Shown: piece after piece, positions 39,713-47,546 of the stretch
Layout: each line of letters opens with the position of its first letter
Position numbering within the stretch: position 1 is the first letter of the stretch
Assembly (NCBI GenBank): GCA_030428885.1
Contig: JAUIEJ010000003.1
Location: 1-64,000 of the forward strand
Direction of reading: 5' to 3'
Source: Gemmatimonadota bacterium
GTDB taxonomy: Bacteria > Gemmatimonadota > Gemmatimonadetes > Longimicrobiales > Gaopeijiaceae
DNA: 64,000 bases
Notes under the pieces: model-generated
Databases searched by the model: none
The model's input: only the letters and a program-made list of their open reading frames with translations
Told to the model about the DNA's origin: nothing
Translations under genes and position numbers: made by a program

Positions 39713-41080
39713 ATGACCGTCGTGTCGACTCTCCGAACCCTCCGCTCGTCTTCCGCCGCGGTGCCCGCCGCCCTGGCGCTGCTCCTGGCCCTTCCCGGCG
39801 GCGCCGCCGCCCAGGAGGACTTCCCCGGGGTGGCCCTGGGCATGGTGTACGACGCCGTGGCGCCTCCCGGACTGGCCATCCAGCCCTTCGAGGGGCGGTT
39901 CGGCGGTCAGGGCGTGGCCAGCGGCATCGAAGCCATCGTGGGCCGGGACCTGACCTACTCGGATCGTTTCGCGGTGGTGGACTCCCTCCCGGCGTCCATG
40001 GGGGGCGAGGGCGTGGACTATGCCCTCTGGGACCGCCTGGGGGCCACGTACCTCCTGCGGGGCCGGGTGGAGGGCACGGGCGACGGCTTCGTGCTGGTGC
40101 TGGAGCTCCACGACGTGCTCTACACCCGCCTGGCCCACGAAGGCCGCTTCGACCTGCCGCGCCGGGAGGCCGACGGATTCCGCATGGCGGTTCACCGGGC
40201 GTCGGACGCCGTGGTGGAGTGGGCCTTCGGCGAGCCGGGCATGGCGGCGTCGCGCATCGCCTTCAGCATGATGCGGGACGACGGCAACCGGGAGATCTAC
40301 GTGGTGGACTCGGACGGGGAGAACCTGGAGCGGGTCACCAACCACAACGATCTGGCGGTGTCGCCGGCGTGGTCGCCCGACGGGCGGTACATCGCCTACC
40401 AGGCCTGGCCCGACCTCATGGGCATCTTCGAGGTCGACCTGACGACCCGGCAGACCCGCCAGCTCGATCCGGGACGGGACGGGAACTACCTCACCCCCAC
40501 CTATCACCCCGACGGCCAGACCCTGGCCTTCGGCGTGCAGGGGAACAACAACCGCTCCGGGATCTTCACCTTCAACGTGCGTCGGGACTGCTGCCTCACC
40601 AGCCTCACCGAGGGTCGGTTCAACGACCTGAGCCCGGTCTACTCTCCCGACGGACGCCAGTTGGTCTTCAACTCCAGCCGCCTGGGCACCGCCACGCCCC
40701 AGATCTACGTCATGAGTGCCAGCGGCGGCGATCCCGAGGTGCTGTCGCCGTATCGGTACGGAGCCGGCGGCTACTACAACGCCCCGGACTGGTCGCCCTA
40801 CGGTGACCTGGTGGCCTTCCACGGCCGGGTGGGGCGGAGCGGGGCCTACCACATCCTGGTGGCCCGCATGGGGCGGAACCGGGAGCTCCTGAAGCTCACG
40901 GTCGAGGGCAACAACGAAGACCCGTCGTGGGCCCCCGACGGCCGCCACATCGTCTTCGTGGGGGAGCGGAACTGGGGCAAGGGCCTCTTCGTGGTGGACT
41001 CCGGGTCGGGGGCCATTCGGGCCATCCTCCGGGGGGTGGACGTGGGGGAGCCCGACTGGTCTCCCGCGCTGGGGAATTGA
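39713..41080 (+). CDS. tolB: Tol-Pal periplasmic protein TolB
   Basis: 455 residues. A signal peptide is followed by an N-terminal alpha/beta domain (about 45-170) and then a six-bladed propeller with repeats of the form SPAWSPDGRYIAYQ, TYHPDGQTLAFG, SPVYSPDGRQLVFNSSR and DPSWAPDGRHIVFVG. It links Pal to TolA in the periplasm. The ATG at 39713 lies 29 bases after the TonB/TolA-like gene and gives a normal signal peptide ending GGAAAQ. Confidence 0.95.
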   Translation: MTVVSTLRTLRSSSAAVPAALALLLALPGGAAAQEDFPGVALGMVYDAVAPPGLAIQPFEGRFGGQGVASGIEAIVGRDLTYSDRFAVVDSLPASMGGEGVDYALWDRLGATYLLRGRVEGTGDGFVLVLELHDVLYTRLAHEGRFDLPRREADGFRMAVHRASDAVVEWAFGEPGMAASRIAFSMMRDDGNREIYVVDSDGENLERVTNHNDLAVSPAWSPDGRYIAYQAWPDLMGIFEVDLTTRQTRQLDPGRDGNYLTPTYHPDGQTLAFGVQGNNNRSGIFTFNVRRDCCLTSLTEGRFNDLSPVYSPDGRQLVFNSSRLGTATPQIYVMSASGGDPEVLSPYRYGAGGYYNAPDWSPYGDLVAFHGRVGRSGAYHILVARMGRNRELLKLTVEGNNEDPSWAPDGRHIVFVGERNWGKGLFVVDSGSGAIRAILRGVDVGEPDWSPALGN

Positions 41081-41100
41081 CGAATCGACTACAAATGTTT

Positions 41101-41153
41101 ACGGTGGGGCGAAGCGGAGGGCCCATCCCCCGAGGGATGGGGGTGCCCACCGT
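41101..41153 (+). terminator. Two-tier stem-loop between tolB and pal
   Basis: An outer stem ACGGTGGG/CCCACCGT (41101-41108 with 41146-41153) encloses an inner hairpin CCCATCCC/GGGATGGG (41122-41129 with 41134-41141) with a CCGA tetraloop. The structure lies 20 bases after the tolB stop and touches the -35 box of the promoter for pal. It may end the tolQ-to-tolB transcript. Confidence 0.45.
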
Positions 41154-41181
41154 TGCGCGGTACCGCATTTCGGGGTATAGA
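41153..41181 (+). promoter_or_regulatory. Probable promoter of pal
   Basis: TTGCGC (41153-41158), a 17-base spacer and TATAGA (41176-41181) lie in the 226-base gap before pal. Transcription would start near 41188, giving a leader of about 120 bases. pal may thus be made at higher level than the other Tol proteins. Confidence 0.5.
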
Positions 41182-41306
41182 CAATGCGGCGATTCCCGGC
41201 CCCACGGCGGGTCGGTGCCGTCCGCAGCGCAGCCCCTTCGGACCGGAGTCCACGGATTCCGAGCGCGGGTAGGAACACCGATTTCACCACTCACCCTGGA
41301 GCAGGA

Positions 41307-41903
41307 ATGACTCACCCCCGTCTTCTTCTCACCGCGCTGGCTGCCTCGCTCGTGCTCGTCGCCTGCGGTGGCGATCCGCCCCCTCCCCCCGCGCCCACCG
41401 GTCCCACGGCCGAAGAGCTCGCCGAGATGGCGCGGCAGGATTCGATCCGCGCCGCCGAGGCAGCGGCTCGCGAGGCCGCGGCGCGCGCCGACTCCATCCG
41501 CCGCGCGGAGGCCGACGCGGCCGCCCGCATGCAGGCGGCCCGGAGCACCCTCGAGGAGATGGTCTTCTTCGACTACGACGAGGCCACCCTCCGTCCCGAC
41601 GCCGAGCGGCTCCTGCGGCAGAAGGCCGAGATCCTGCGCAACAGCCCGGCGGTGCGCATTCGCATCGAGGGGCACGCCGACGAGCGGGGGTCCACGGAGT
41701 ACAACATCGCCCTGGGCAACGCCCGGGCCGAAGCCGTACGCCAGTTCTTCACGTCGTTCGGTCTCGACGCCAGCCGGTTCGCCATCACCTCGTACGGTGA
41801 GGAGCGGCCCCTGGCCCAGGGAAGCACCGAGTCGGCGTGGGCCCGGAACCGCCGGGTCGAGTTCGTGATCACCGCCGGCGCGGACCAGATCAACCCGATG
41901 TAA
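41307..41903 (+). CDS. pal: Peptidoglycan-associated lipoprotein Pal
   Basis: 198 residues. Signal peptide MTHPRLLLTALAASLVLVAC with the lipobox Cys at 20; a Pro linker; a strongly charged Ala/Arg/Glu helix at about 35-78; and an OmpA-like peptidoglycan-binding domain (VFFDYDEATLRPDAE, RIEGHADERGSTEYNIALGNARAEAV, in part, and RNRRVEFVI). The ATG at 41307 has GGAGCAGGA upstream. An in-frame ATG at 41184 exists, but it falls near the predicted transcription start and lacks a signal. The long charged helix before the OmpA-like domain is longer than in E. coli. Confidence 0.95.
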   Translation: MTHPRLLLTALAASLVLVACGGDPPPPPAPTGPTAEELAEMARQDSIRAAEAAAREAAARADSIRRAEADAAARMQAARSTLEEMVFFDYDEATLRPDAERLLRQKAEILRNSPAVRIRIEGHADERGSTEYNIALGNARAEAVRQFFTSFGLDASRFAITSYGEERPLAQGSTESAWARNRRVEFVITAGADQINPM

Positions 41904-41916
41904 CGATCCCACCGCC

Positions 41917-41949
41917 CCCCACCCCCGGGCTTCGGTCCCGGGGGTGGGG
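41917..41949 (+). terminator. Strong 13-bp hairpin after pal
   Basis: CCCCACCCCCGGG (41917-41929) and CCCGGGGGTGGGG (41937-41949) are perfectly complementary, with a seven-base loop CTTCGGT. It lies 14 bases after the pal stop and 17 before the cpoB ATG. The T-run is missing, so it may act as an RNA stabiliser or as a partial terminator. Confidence 0.6.
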
Positions 41950-41965
41950 CGAAGCGGGTTCCTGG

Positions 41966-42754
41966 ATGACGACGATGACGATTCGATTCCCGGCGGGGAG
42001 GACTGCGGTCCTGCTCGCCGCCGTGTTCTCCACGGGGTGCGCCACCAAGGGCGACCTCCGGAACCTCCAGACCGAGCTCCGGGCCCTGTCGGCCCAGAAC
42101 GACTCCCTCGTGATGGAGTTGCGCCGGCAGAACCGCTCCACCCAGGACACGATCCGCCGCACCTCGGATCAGCTCTTCGAGATCCGGGGTGACGTCTCGT
42201 CCCGTCTCGCGGGCATCGAGGACGCCCTGGACCGCCTGACCGAACTGGTGGGGCAGAACCAGCGCACCATGGCGTCGGTTCGGGATCAGCTCGAGGCCGG
42301 CGGCAACCGCCGCATGACGGGCGGGGGCGGATTCGACGATCCCATGGCCGGGGGCGGGGACGCCTCCGACGCCGTGGCCCTCTACAACGCCGCGGTGGGC
42401 AGCTACCAGCAGGGCCAGTACACGGCGGCCCGCTTCGGCTTCGAGGAGTTCATCGAGGCCTTCCCCGGCGACGCCCTGGTGGCCTCGGCGTGGTTCTACG
42501 TCGGCGAGTCCCTGGTGCAGCTCGAAGACCTGGAAGGGGCGCTGGATGCCTACCAGCGGGTGGTTCAGGACTGGCCCAACGACGACCGGGCCCGCGACGC
42601 CCGCCTCGGGCTGGGCCTGACCCATCGGGACCTGGGCGACACCACCCAGGCCCGCATCGAGCTGGAGCGGGTCATCAACACCTGGCCCGACACCGATCAG
42701 GCGGCCCGGGCCCAGGAGGCGCTGTCGGGCATCGGCGGCCTCCCTCGGCCCTGA
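41966..42754 (+). CDS. cpoB: CpoB/YbgF-like TPR lipoprotein
   Basis: 262 residues. A short signal ends at a lipobox (AAVFSTGC, Cys near 20). Then comes a coiled coil at about 25-110 (LQTELRALSAQNDSLVMELRRQNRSTQDTIRR, in part), a Gly-rich linker, and TPR units from about 130 (ALYNAAVGSYQQGQYTAARFGFEEFIEAFPG). E. coli CpoB coordinates peptidoglycan synthesis with Tol constriction and is periplasmic, not a lipoprotein; the Cys here suggests an anchored version. The start may also be the ATG at 41975. Confidence 0.9.
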   Translation: MTTMTIRFPAGRTAVLLAAVFSTGCATKGDLRNLQTELRALSAQNDSLVMELRRQNRSTQDTIRRTSDQLFEIRGDVSSRLAGIEDALDRLTELVGQNQRTMASVRDQLEAGGNRRMTGGGGFDDPMAGGGDASDAVALYNAAVGSYQQGQYTAARFGFEEFIEAFPGDALVASAWFYVGESLVQLEDLEGALDAYQRVVQDWPNDDRARDARLGLGLTHRDLGDTTQARIELERVINTWPDTDQAARAQEALSGIGGLPRP

Positions 42755-42772
42755 TCCCGGGACCGTCTCGAC

Positions 42773-43273
42773 GTGCGGTGCCCCGAGTGTGACGCGACCG
42801 AAAACCGCGTCGTCGATACCCGGACCTCCCGTGGCGGGAGGGCCGTGCGCCGGCGGCGCGAGTGCCTGGTGTGCGAGACCCGCTTCACCACCTACGAGTA
42901 CGTGGAGGAGCGGCCGGTCCAGGTGCTGAAGCGCGACGGCAGCGCCGAGGAGTTCGACCGGGCCAAGCTGCTGCGATCCCTCAAGATCGCCTGCGCCAAA
43001 CGGCCGGTGTCGGCGGCCACCATGGACCGCATCGTGGAGCGGGTGGAAGAGGTCGTGGCCCGCTCCGCCGGCGTCGAAGTGCCCTCGGAACGGCTGGGGG
43101 AACTCATCATGGATGCCCTCCGCCCCCTGGACCGGGTGGCCTACGTGCGCTATGCCTCGGTCTACCGGAATTTTCAGGACATCGGCGAGTTCCAGGACTT
43201 CGTCGATGAGCTGACCCTTCGACAGCAGCGGGAGCTCGAGGCCAGGAACCAGGTCGAGCTCCCCTTCGCCTGA
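42773..43273 (+). CDS. nrdR: Transcriptional repressor NrdR
   Basis: 166 residues. Zinc ribbon with Cys at 3, 6, 31 and 34 (RCPECD, CLVCETRF), then an ATP-cone (VLKRDGSAEEFDRAKLLRSLKIACAKRPVS region). In studied bacteria it senses ATP/dATP and represses ribonucleotide reductase genes. Start GTG at 42773. Position between cpoB and tatC is not functionally explained. Confidence 0.96.
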   Translation: MRCPECDATENRVVDTRTSRGGRAVRRRRECLVCETRFTTYEYVEERPVQVLKRDGSAEEFDRAKLLRSLKIACAKRPVSAATMDRIVERVEEVVARSAGVEVPSERLGELIMDALRPLDRVAYVRYASVYRNFQDIGEFQDFVDELTLRQQRELEARNQVELPFA

Positions 43274-43281
43274 CGTCGCCC

Positions 43282-44088
43282 GTGACGCCCACGACGCCCA
43301 ACCCCCGGGGTGAAATGCCGTTCCTCGATCACCTCGAGGAACTGCGCTGGCGCATCTTCAAGGCGGTGGGCGCGCTCTTCGCCGCCACCATGGTCGGGTT
43401 CTTCCTGGTGTACCGGTACCAGGTCATCGACCTCCTCATCGAACCGGCCAACCCGTACCTGCCCGAGGATGGACTGGCGTACTTCAGTCCCACTACGCCG
43501 TTCTTCTTCATCCTGAAGCTGTCGGTGCTGGCGGGGCTGATCATGGCCTTCCCGGTGATCCTGTACCAGGTCTGGGCCTTTCTGTCGCCGGCGCTGGAGA
43601 AGCGGGAGAAGCGGCTGATCGTTCCCGCCCTCTATCTCGGCATGGGACTCTTCGCCGTGGGCGCCTGGCTGGCCTACGAGATCGCCCTCCCGGTGAGCAT
43701 GCGGTTCTTCACGGGACTCCAGAGCGACGTGCTCTACCCGGTGCTGGGGGCCGACGAGTACCTGTCGTTCGCCGTCCGCCTCCTCATGGGCTTCGGGATC
43801 ATTTTCGAGCTCCCGGTAGTAATTCTGATCCTGTCGGTGCTGGGCCTGGTGACGCCCCGGTTCCTCCGCACGAAGCGCCGCCACGCCATCGTCATCAGCA
43901 CGATCGTGGCCTCGCTCCTGAGCCCCGGCGACGTGATCACCGTGACGCTCCTCATGATGGCCCCCCTGATCCTCCTCTATGAACTCGGCATCCTCCTCTC
44001 GTGGCTCGTGACCCGGGGTCGAGACGACGGCGATCACCGGATCCTGCCCGATCCGGAGCCCCCCGAGGGTTCCGTCGAGGTCGGATGA
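43282..44088 (+). CDS. tatC: Sec-independent translocase subunit TatC
   Basis: 268 residues with six membrane helices. Marks are FLDHLEELRWRIFKAVGAL (the conserved cytosolic Glu that binds the twin-arginine signal), FKAVGALFAATMVGFFLVY, FPVILYQVWAFLSPALEKREK and YELGILLSWLV. The GTG at 43282 and the ATG at 43315 are both possible starts; the longer is reported. tatA is not adjacent. The end overlaps lptD as ATGA. An acidic tail follows the last helix. Confidence 0.94.
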   Translation: MTPTTPNPRGEMPFLDHLEELRWRIFKAVGALFAATMVGFFLVYRYQVIDLLIEPANPYLPEDGLAYFSPTTPFFFILKLSVLAGLIMAFPVILYQVWAFLSPALEKREKRLIVPALYLGMGLFAVGAWLAYEIALPVSMRFFTGLQSDVLYPVLGADEYLSFAVRLLMGFGIIFELPVVILILSVLGLVTPRFLRTKRRHAIVISTIVASLLSPGDVITVTLLMMAPLILLYELGILLSWLVTRGRDDGDHRILPDPEPPEGSVEVG

Positions 44089-47075
44089 CCCGGTGCGGGA
44101 GGAGGGTCCTCGCGGCCCTCCTGGCCGGGGCGGGGGTGAGTGTGGCGGCGCCGGCGGCGGGGCAGGACCCCGTGGCCGACACCCTGGCCGCCGACACGGT
44201 GGTGGTGGACTCCACGGCCTTCCGCATCCGGCAGCGCCTCCAACTCCTGAACCGGGCCCCCGGGGCCGACTCGGTCCGGGCCCAGGCCTACGCCGACAGC
44301 GTGACGGCGGCCCAGGGCGCCGCCCGGCCGGCTTCGCCCCGCCTGGCCGGTCCCGGCGCGGCCCCGGACCTCTACGGCCGCCTCCGGGGGCTGGAGGGCT
44401 ACACCGTCACCGAGTACACCGGGCGGGCGGCCGAGTACTCGGCCGACGAAGGAGTCCTCCTGCTCCACGGCGACAGCGCCATGGTGGCCACCGTGGGGTT
44501 CGCCCAGGGGCAGCTCACGGCGAAGGAGCGGATCCGCTACGTCGAGGAGACGGGCGACCTGGAGGCCGTGGGAGAGCCGGTGTACGTCCCGGTGAACGGC
44601 GATCAGATCGAGGCCGAGGGGCTCACGTGGAACACCACCGCCGACAAGGGTTCGGCGCGCCAGGCGGTGACCAAGTACTCGGAAGGCGCCCAGTGGAACA
44701 TCACCAGCGACTTTCCCGAGCTCACCACGAATCTGGCCTACGGGCACAAGGCCCGGTTCACCTCGTGTGAGGAGGACGAACCCCACTACCACTTCGAGGC
44801 GTCCCAGCTCAAGGTGGTGCGGGGGAGCATCCTGGTCGCCCGCAACGTGCGCCTCTACTTCGGCGACGTCCCGGTGGCGTGGTTGCCCTTCATCGCCCAG
44901 GGACTGGGGCGGGGCCGGTCGTCGGGGCTCCTCACCCCCCGCTTCAGCGTCAACGACGTGGTGCGCACCAGCGGCGGGTACCGACGGCGGGTGAGCAACC
45001 TGGGCTTCTACTGGGCCATGAGCGACTACTCCGACGCCTCCATCGCGTTGGACTGGTTCGACGACAACTACACGGCCATCACCGGCACCGCCCAGTACAA
45101 CTGGGCTCGGAAGTTCCTCCGGGGGAACCTGGGCTTTCGCCAGTACTGGCGGGCCGAGGGGGGAACGGAGCTGACGCTGCGGACCAACCACGACTGGGAG
45201 ATGTCGGAGCGGACCCGGATGAGCGCGCAGGTGGCCTACGCCTCCAGCAGCCGGTTCGTCACCCAGAACTCGTTCAACCCCACCGAGGTCACCCAGTCCA
45301 TCGACTCCCAGGGCGGGCTCCAGCATCGCTTCGACTGGGGCAACCTCTCGGTGAGCGGCAACCGGCGGCAGTTTCTGAGCGACGACCGGGTGGAGCAGAC
45401 GCTGCCCCAGCTCAGCCTCTCCCTCTCCACCATCACCCTCTTCCCGGCGCCCCAGAACCGGGCCGGGCCGTTCAACAACATGACCCTGTCGGGGAGCGGC
45501 ACCCTGCGGCGCTCCACCACCAGCCGGGCCGAGGACGACCTCCAGCCCGACCTGGCCAACACCAACGGCAGCCTCCGGGCCGGGGTGAACCTGGGGCGCC
45601 TCTCGGTGGGGGGGAGCGTCCAGTACCGGGAAAACGCCAGCCTCGGCGTGCTCCTGAACGACCGGGGGGCCCTGCTGAAGACCGACAGCCTCGACGCGGC
45701 GGCCGAGCTTCCCGAGGCCATCGCCCTCCGGGGCGCCCAGGTCTTCCAGGACCCCACCATGCGGCAGATGCTGCTCCAGAACTACGCCGAGGCCGCCGAC
45801 ATCGCCGACACGCGCCTCGCCTGGACGGCCTCGGTGGACTACCAGCAGAACCTGGTGGGCTCCACCACTCTGACGCCCAGCATCTCGTGGGACGGCGAGA
45901 TGCGGAAGGCCGACACCCTGGCCCTGGCCCAGGACTTCGTGGCGGCCCCCACCCGGCTGTCGTTCGGGGCGACGCTGCGGAGCGACCTCTACGGCTTCTT
46001 CCCGGCCTTCGGGAAGTGGGACCGGATCCGCCACAAGGTGTCGCCGTCGTTCAGCTACTCGTATTCCCCGGAGGTGGAGCCCACCGAGTTGCAGGAGAAG
46101 GTGTTCGGCTCGTCGGTCATCTTTCCCCGCAACGTGCTCACGGTGGGGCTCAACCAGACCTTCGAAGCCCGGGTGCGGGCCGACCAGCCCGGTGAAGAGG
46201 GGGACTCGGCCACGGCGGGACTGGCAGGCGGCGGTCCCCAGCGCACGGAAGACGGCTTCCTCATTCCCGAGCAGGCCGAGACCGAACTCCTTCTGGGCAT
46301 CCAGACCTCGGCTCTGGCCTACGACTTCGTGGCCGACTCCACGGGGCGCTTCGTCGACGGACTCACCACGGCGTCCCTCAACAACACGATCCGCTCCGAC
46401 TACCTGCGGGGGCTCACCATCTCCATGCGCCACGATCTCTTCGACGAGACCGTGGACGCCGAGTCGGGCACCAGCGACAAGAGCTTCGCCCCCCACCTCG
46501 AGGGCATGAATTTCAGCTACTCGTTCAGCAACCGGTCGGCGATCTTCCGGTGGCTGGGACTCGGGAGCGGCGGCGACGATCCCCGGGCCGGGGGCGGGGG
46601 ACCGCCCACCGATCCCTTCGCCGACCCCACGGGGGGCGACCCCCAGACCCTGGCGCCGGCGACCCAGGAGTCCATCGTGCCCGACGCCACGCCCCGCCGG
46701 GGGACGGCCGGGGGAAGCGGCGCCGCCGTGGGAAGCTGGGACCTGAACCTGGGCTACTCCCTGATCCGGCCCCGCACGAGTTTCGGCGGCGCCAACAACG
46801 CCAGCCAGAATCTCACGGTCAACATGAACCTGGTGCCCACCGAACAGTGGGAGATGGCGTGGCGCACGAGCTACGACCTGGAGAACGGCGGATTCAACGA
46901 CCACATCATCAGCCTGAAGCGCAAGCTCCACCGCTGGGAGGCCAACTTCGACTTCCTCCAGACCGCCAGCGGCAACTGGACGTTCCGCTTCGAAGTGCGC
47001 CTCACCGACAACCAGGACCTCAAGTTCGACTACCAGCAGCGCAGCCTGGATCGCCTCGATTCCGGGAGCCGCTGA
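44085..47075 (+). CDS. lptD: LPS-assembly outer-membrane protein LptD-like
   Basis: 996 residues. A signal peptide is followed by an extended segment, then an OstA/LptA-like domain at about 100-230 (GYTVTEYTGRAAEYSADEGVLLLHGD) and a long C-terminal barrel. Diagnostic is ARFTSCEEDEPHYHFEASQLKV followed by LYFGDVPVAWLPFI and the SSGLLTPRF run, as in LptD. The barrel strands are visible as alternating motifs (SIALDWFDDNYTAITGTAQYNWARKF, in part). Low-complexity loops lie around residue 830-880. Together with hldD it supports an LPS-bearing outer membrane. It begins inside the tatC end. Confidence 0.92.
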   Translation: MTRCGRRVLAALLAGAGVSVAAPAAGQDPVADTLAADTVVVDSTAFRIRQRLQLLNRAPGADSVRAQAYADSVTAAQGAARPASPRLAGPGAAPDLYGRLRGLEGYTVTEYTGRAAEYSADEGVLLLHGDSAMVATVGFAQGQLTAKERIRYVEETGDLEAVGEPVYVPVNGDQIEAEGLTWNTTADKGSARQAVTKYSEGAQWNITSDFPELTTNLAYGHKARFTSCEEDEPHYHFEASQLKVVRGSILVARNVRLYFGDVPVAWLPFIAQGLGRGRSSGLLTPRFSVNDVVRTSGGYRRRVSNLGFYWAMSDYSDASIALDWFDDNYTAITGTAQYNWARKFLRGNLGFRQYWRAEGGTELTLRTNHDWEMSERTRMSAQVAYASSSRFVTQNSFNPTEVTQSIDSQGGLQHRFDWGNLSVSGNRRQFLSDDRVEQTLPQLSLSLSTITLFPAPQNRAGPFNNMTLSGSGTLRRSTTSRAEDDLQPDLANTNGSLRAGVNLGRLSVGGSVQYRENASLGVLLNDRGALLKTDSLDAAAELPEAIALRGAQVFQDPTMRQMLLQNYAEAADIADTRLAWTASVDYQQNLVGSTTLTPSISWDGEMRKADTLALAQDFVAAPTRLSFGATLRSDLYGFFPAFGKWDRIRHKVSPSFSYSYSPEVEPTELQEKVFGSSVIFPRNVLTVGLNQTFEARVRADQPGEEGDSATAGLAGGGPQRTEDGFLIPEQAETELLLGIQTSALAYDFVADSTGRFVDGLTTASLNNTIRSDYLRGLTISMRHDLFDETVDAESGTSDKSFAPHLEGMNFSYSFSNRSAIFRWLGLGSGGDDPRAGGGGPPTDPFADPTGGDPQTLAPATQESIVPDATPRRGTAGGSGAAVGSWDLNLGYSLIRPRTSFGGANNASQNLTVNMNLVPTEQWEMAWRTSYDLENGGFNDHIISLKRKLHRWEANFDFLQTASGNWTFRFEVRLTDNQDLKFDYQQRSLDRLDSGSR

Positions 47076-47094
47076 GGCCTCGACCCCTCAGCGG
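47069..47094. terminator. Bidirectional hairpin carrying both stop codons (lptD and M23 peptidase)
   Basis: CCGCTGAGG (47069-47077) and CCTCAGCGG (47086-47094) form a perfect 9-bp stem with an eight-base loop. The lptD TGA is in the left arm; the complement TCA of the peptidase stop is in the right arm. A second stem GGGCCG/CGGCCC follows at 47093-47108. Confidence 0.55.
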
Positions 47095-47546
47095 GCCGTG
47101 GGCGGCCCGCCCAACAGGGGCACCGGGTCCTTCTGACGTCCCCAGCGCCAGATCTCGAAGTGGAGATGGGGCCCTGCGGCGTTGCCGCTCCGGCCGCTGA
47201 GCCCCACCACGCCGTCCCTCTCCACCCGCTGTCCCGTGACGACCCGGGCCTCGGAGAGGTGGGCGTACACCGTGAGGACGTCGCCGCCGTGGTCCATCCA
47301 CACCACGGTGCCGTAGCCCGACATGGTGCCGGAGAAGCGCACCGTGCCCGGGGCCATGGTCACCACGGGGGTGCCGTCGGGGACCGCGATGTCGATTCCC
47401 CGATGGACTTCGGGCAGCCACCCGCGCCAACGGACGCCGAACGCCGAGGTCACGGGCCCCTCCACGGGCCACCGGGGCACCACGCAGGCCCCGGCGCCCC
47501 ACGTGGCCACCAGAAGCGGCAGCGCCCGGGCCAGACCCCTCTTCAC
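47088..47546 (-). CDS. M23-family peptidase lipoprotein (LytM domain)
   Basis: 152 residues. The GTG start overlaps the moeA stop by four bases. The signal KRGLARALPLLVATWGAGAC ends in a lipobox Cys near residue 21. The LytM domain follows at once: VHRGIDIAV (His about 48, Asp about 52), VYAHLS (His about 96) and GPHLHFEIW (His about 127 and 129). All zinc ligands and catalytic residues are present, so a working cell-wall endopeptidase is likely. It is unusually small, with no extra targeting domain. Confidence 0.92.
   Translation of the reverse strand: MKRGLARALPLLVATWGAGACVVPRWPVEGPVTSAFGVRWRGWLPEVHRGIDIAVPDGTPVVTMAPGTVRFSGTMSGYGTVVWMDHGGDVLTVYAHLSEARVVTGQRVERDGVVGLSGRSGNAAGPHLHFEIWRWGRQKDPVPLLGGPPTAR

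Noticed and set aside
41081-41306. A small RNA or extra N-terminal coding part before pal
   Set aside because: The in-frame ATG at 41184 coincides with the predicted transcription start and gives a Arg/Pro-rich stretch without signal; a leader is simpler.
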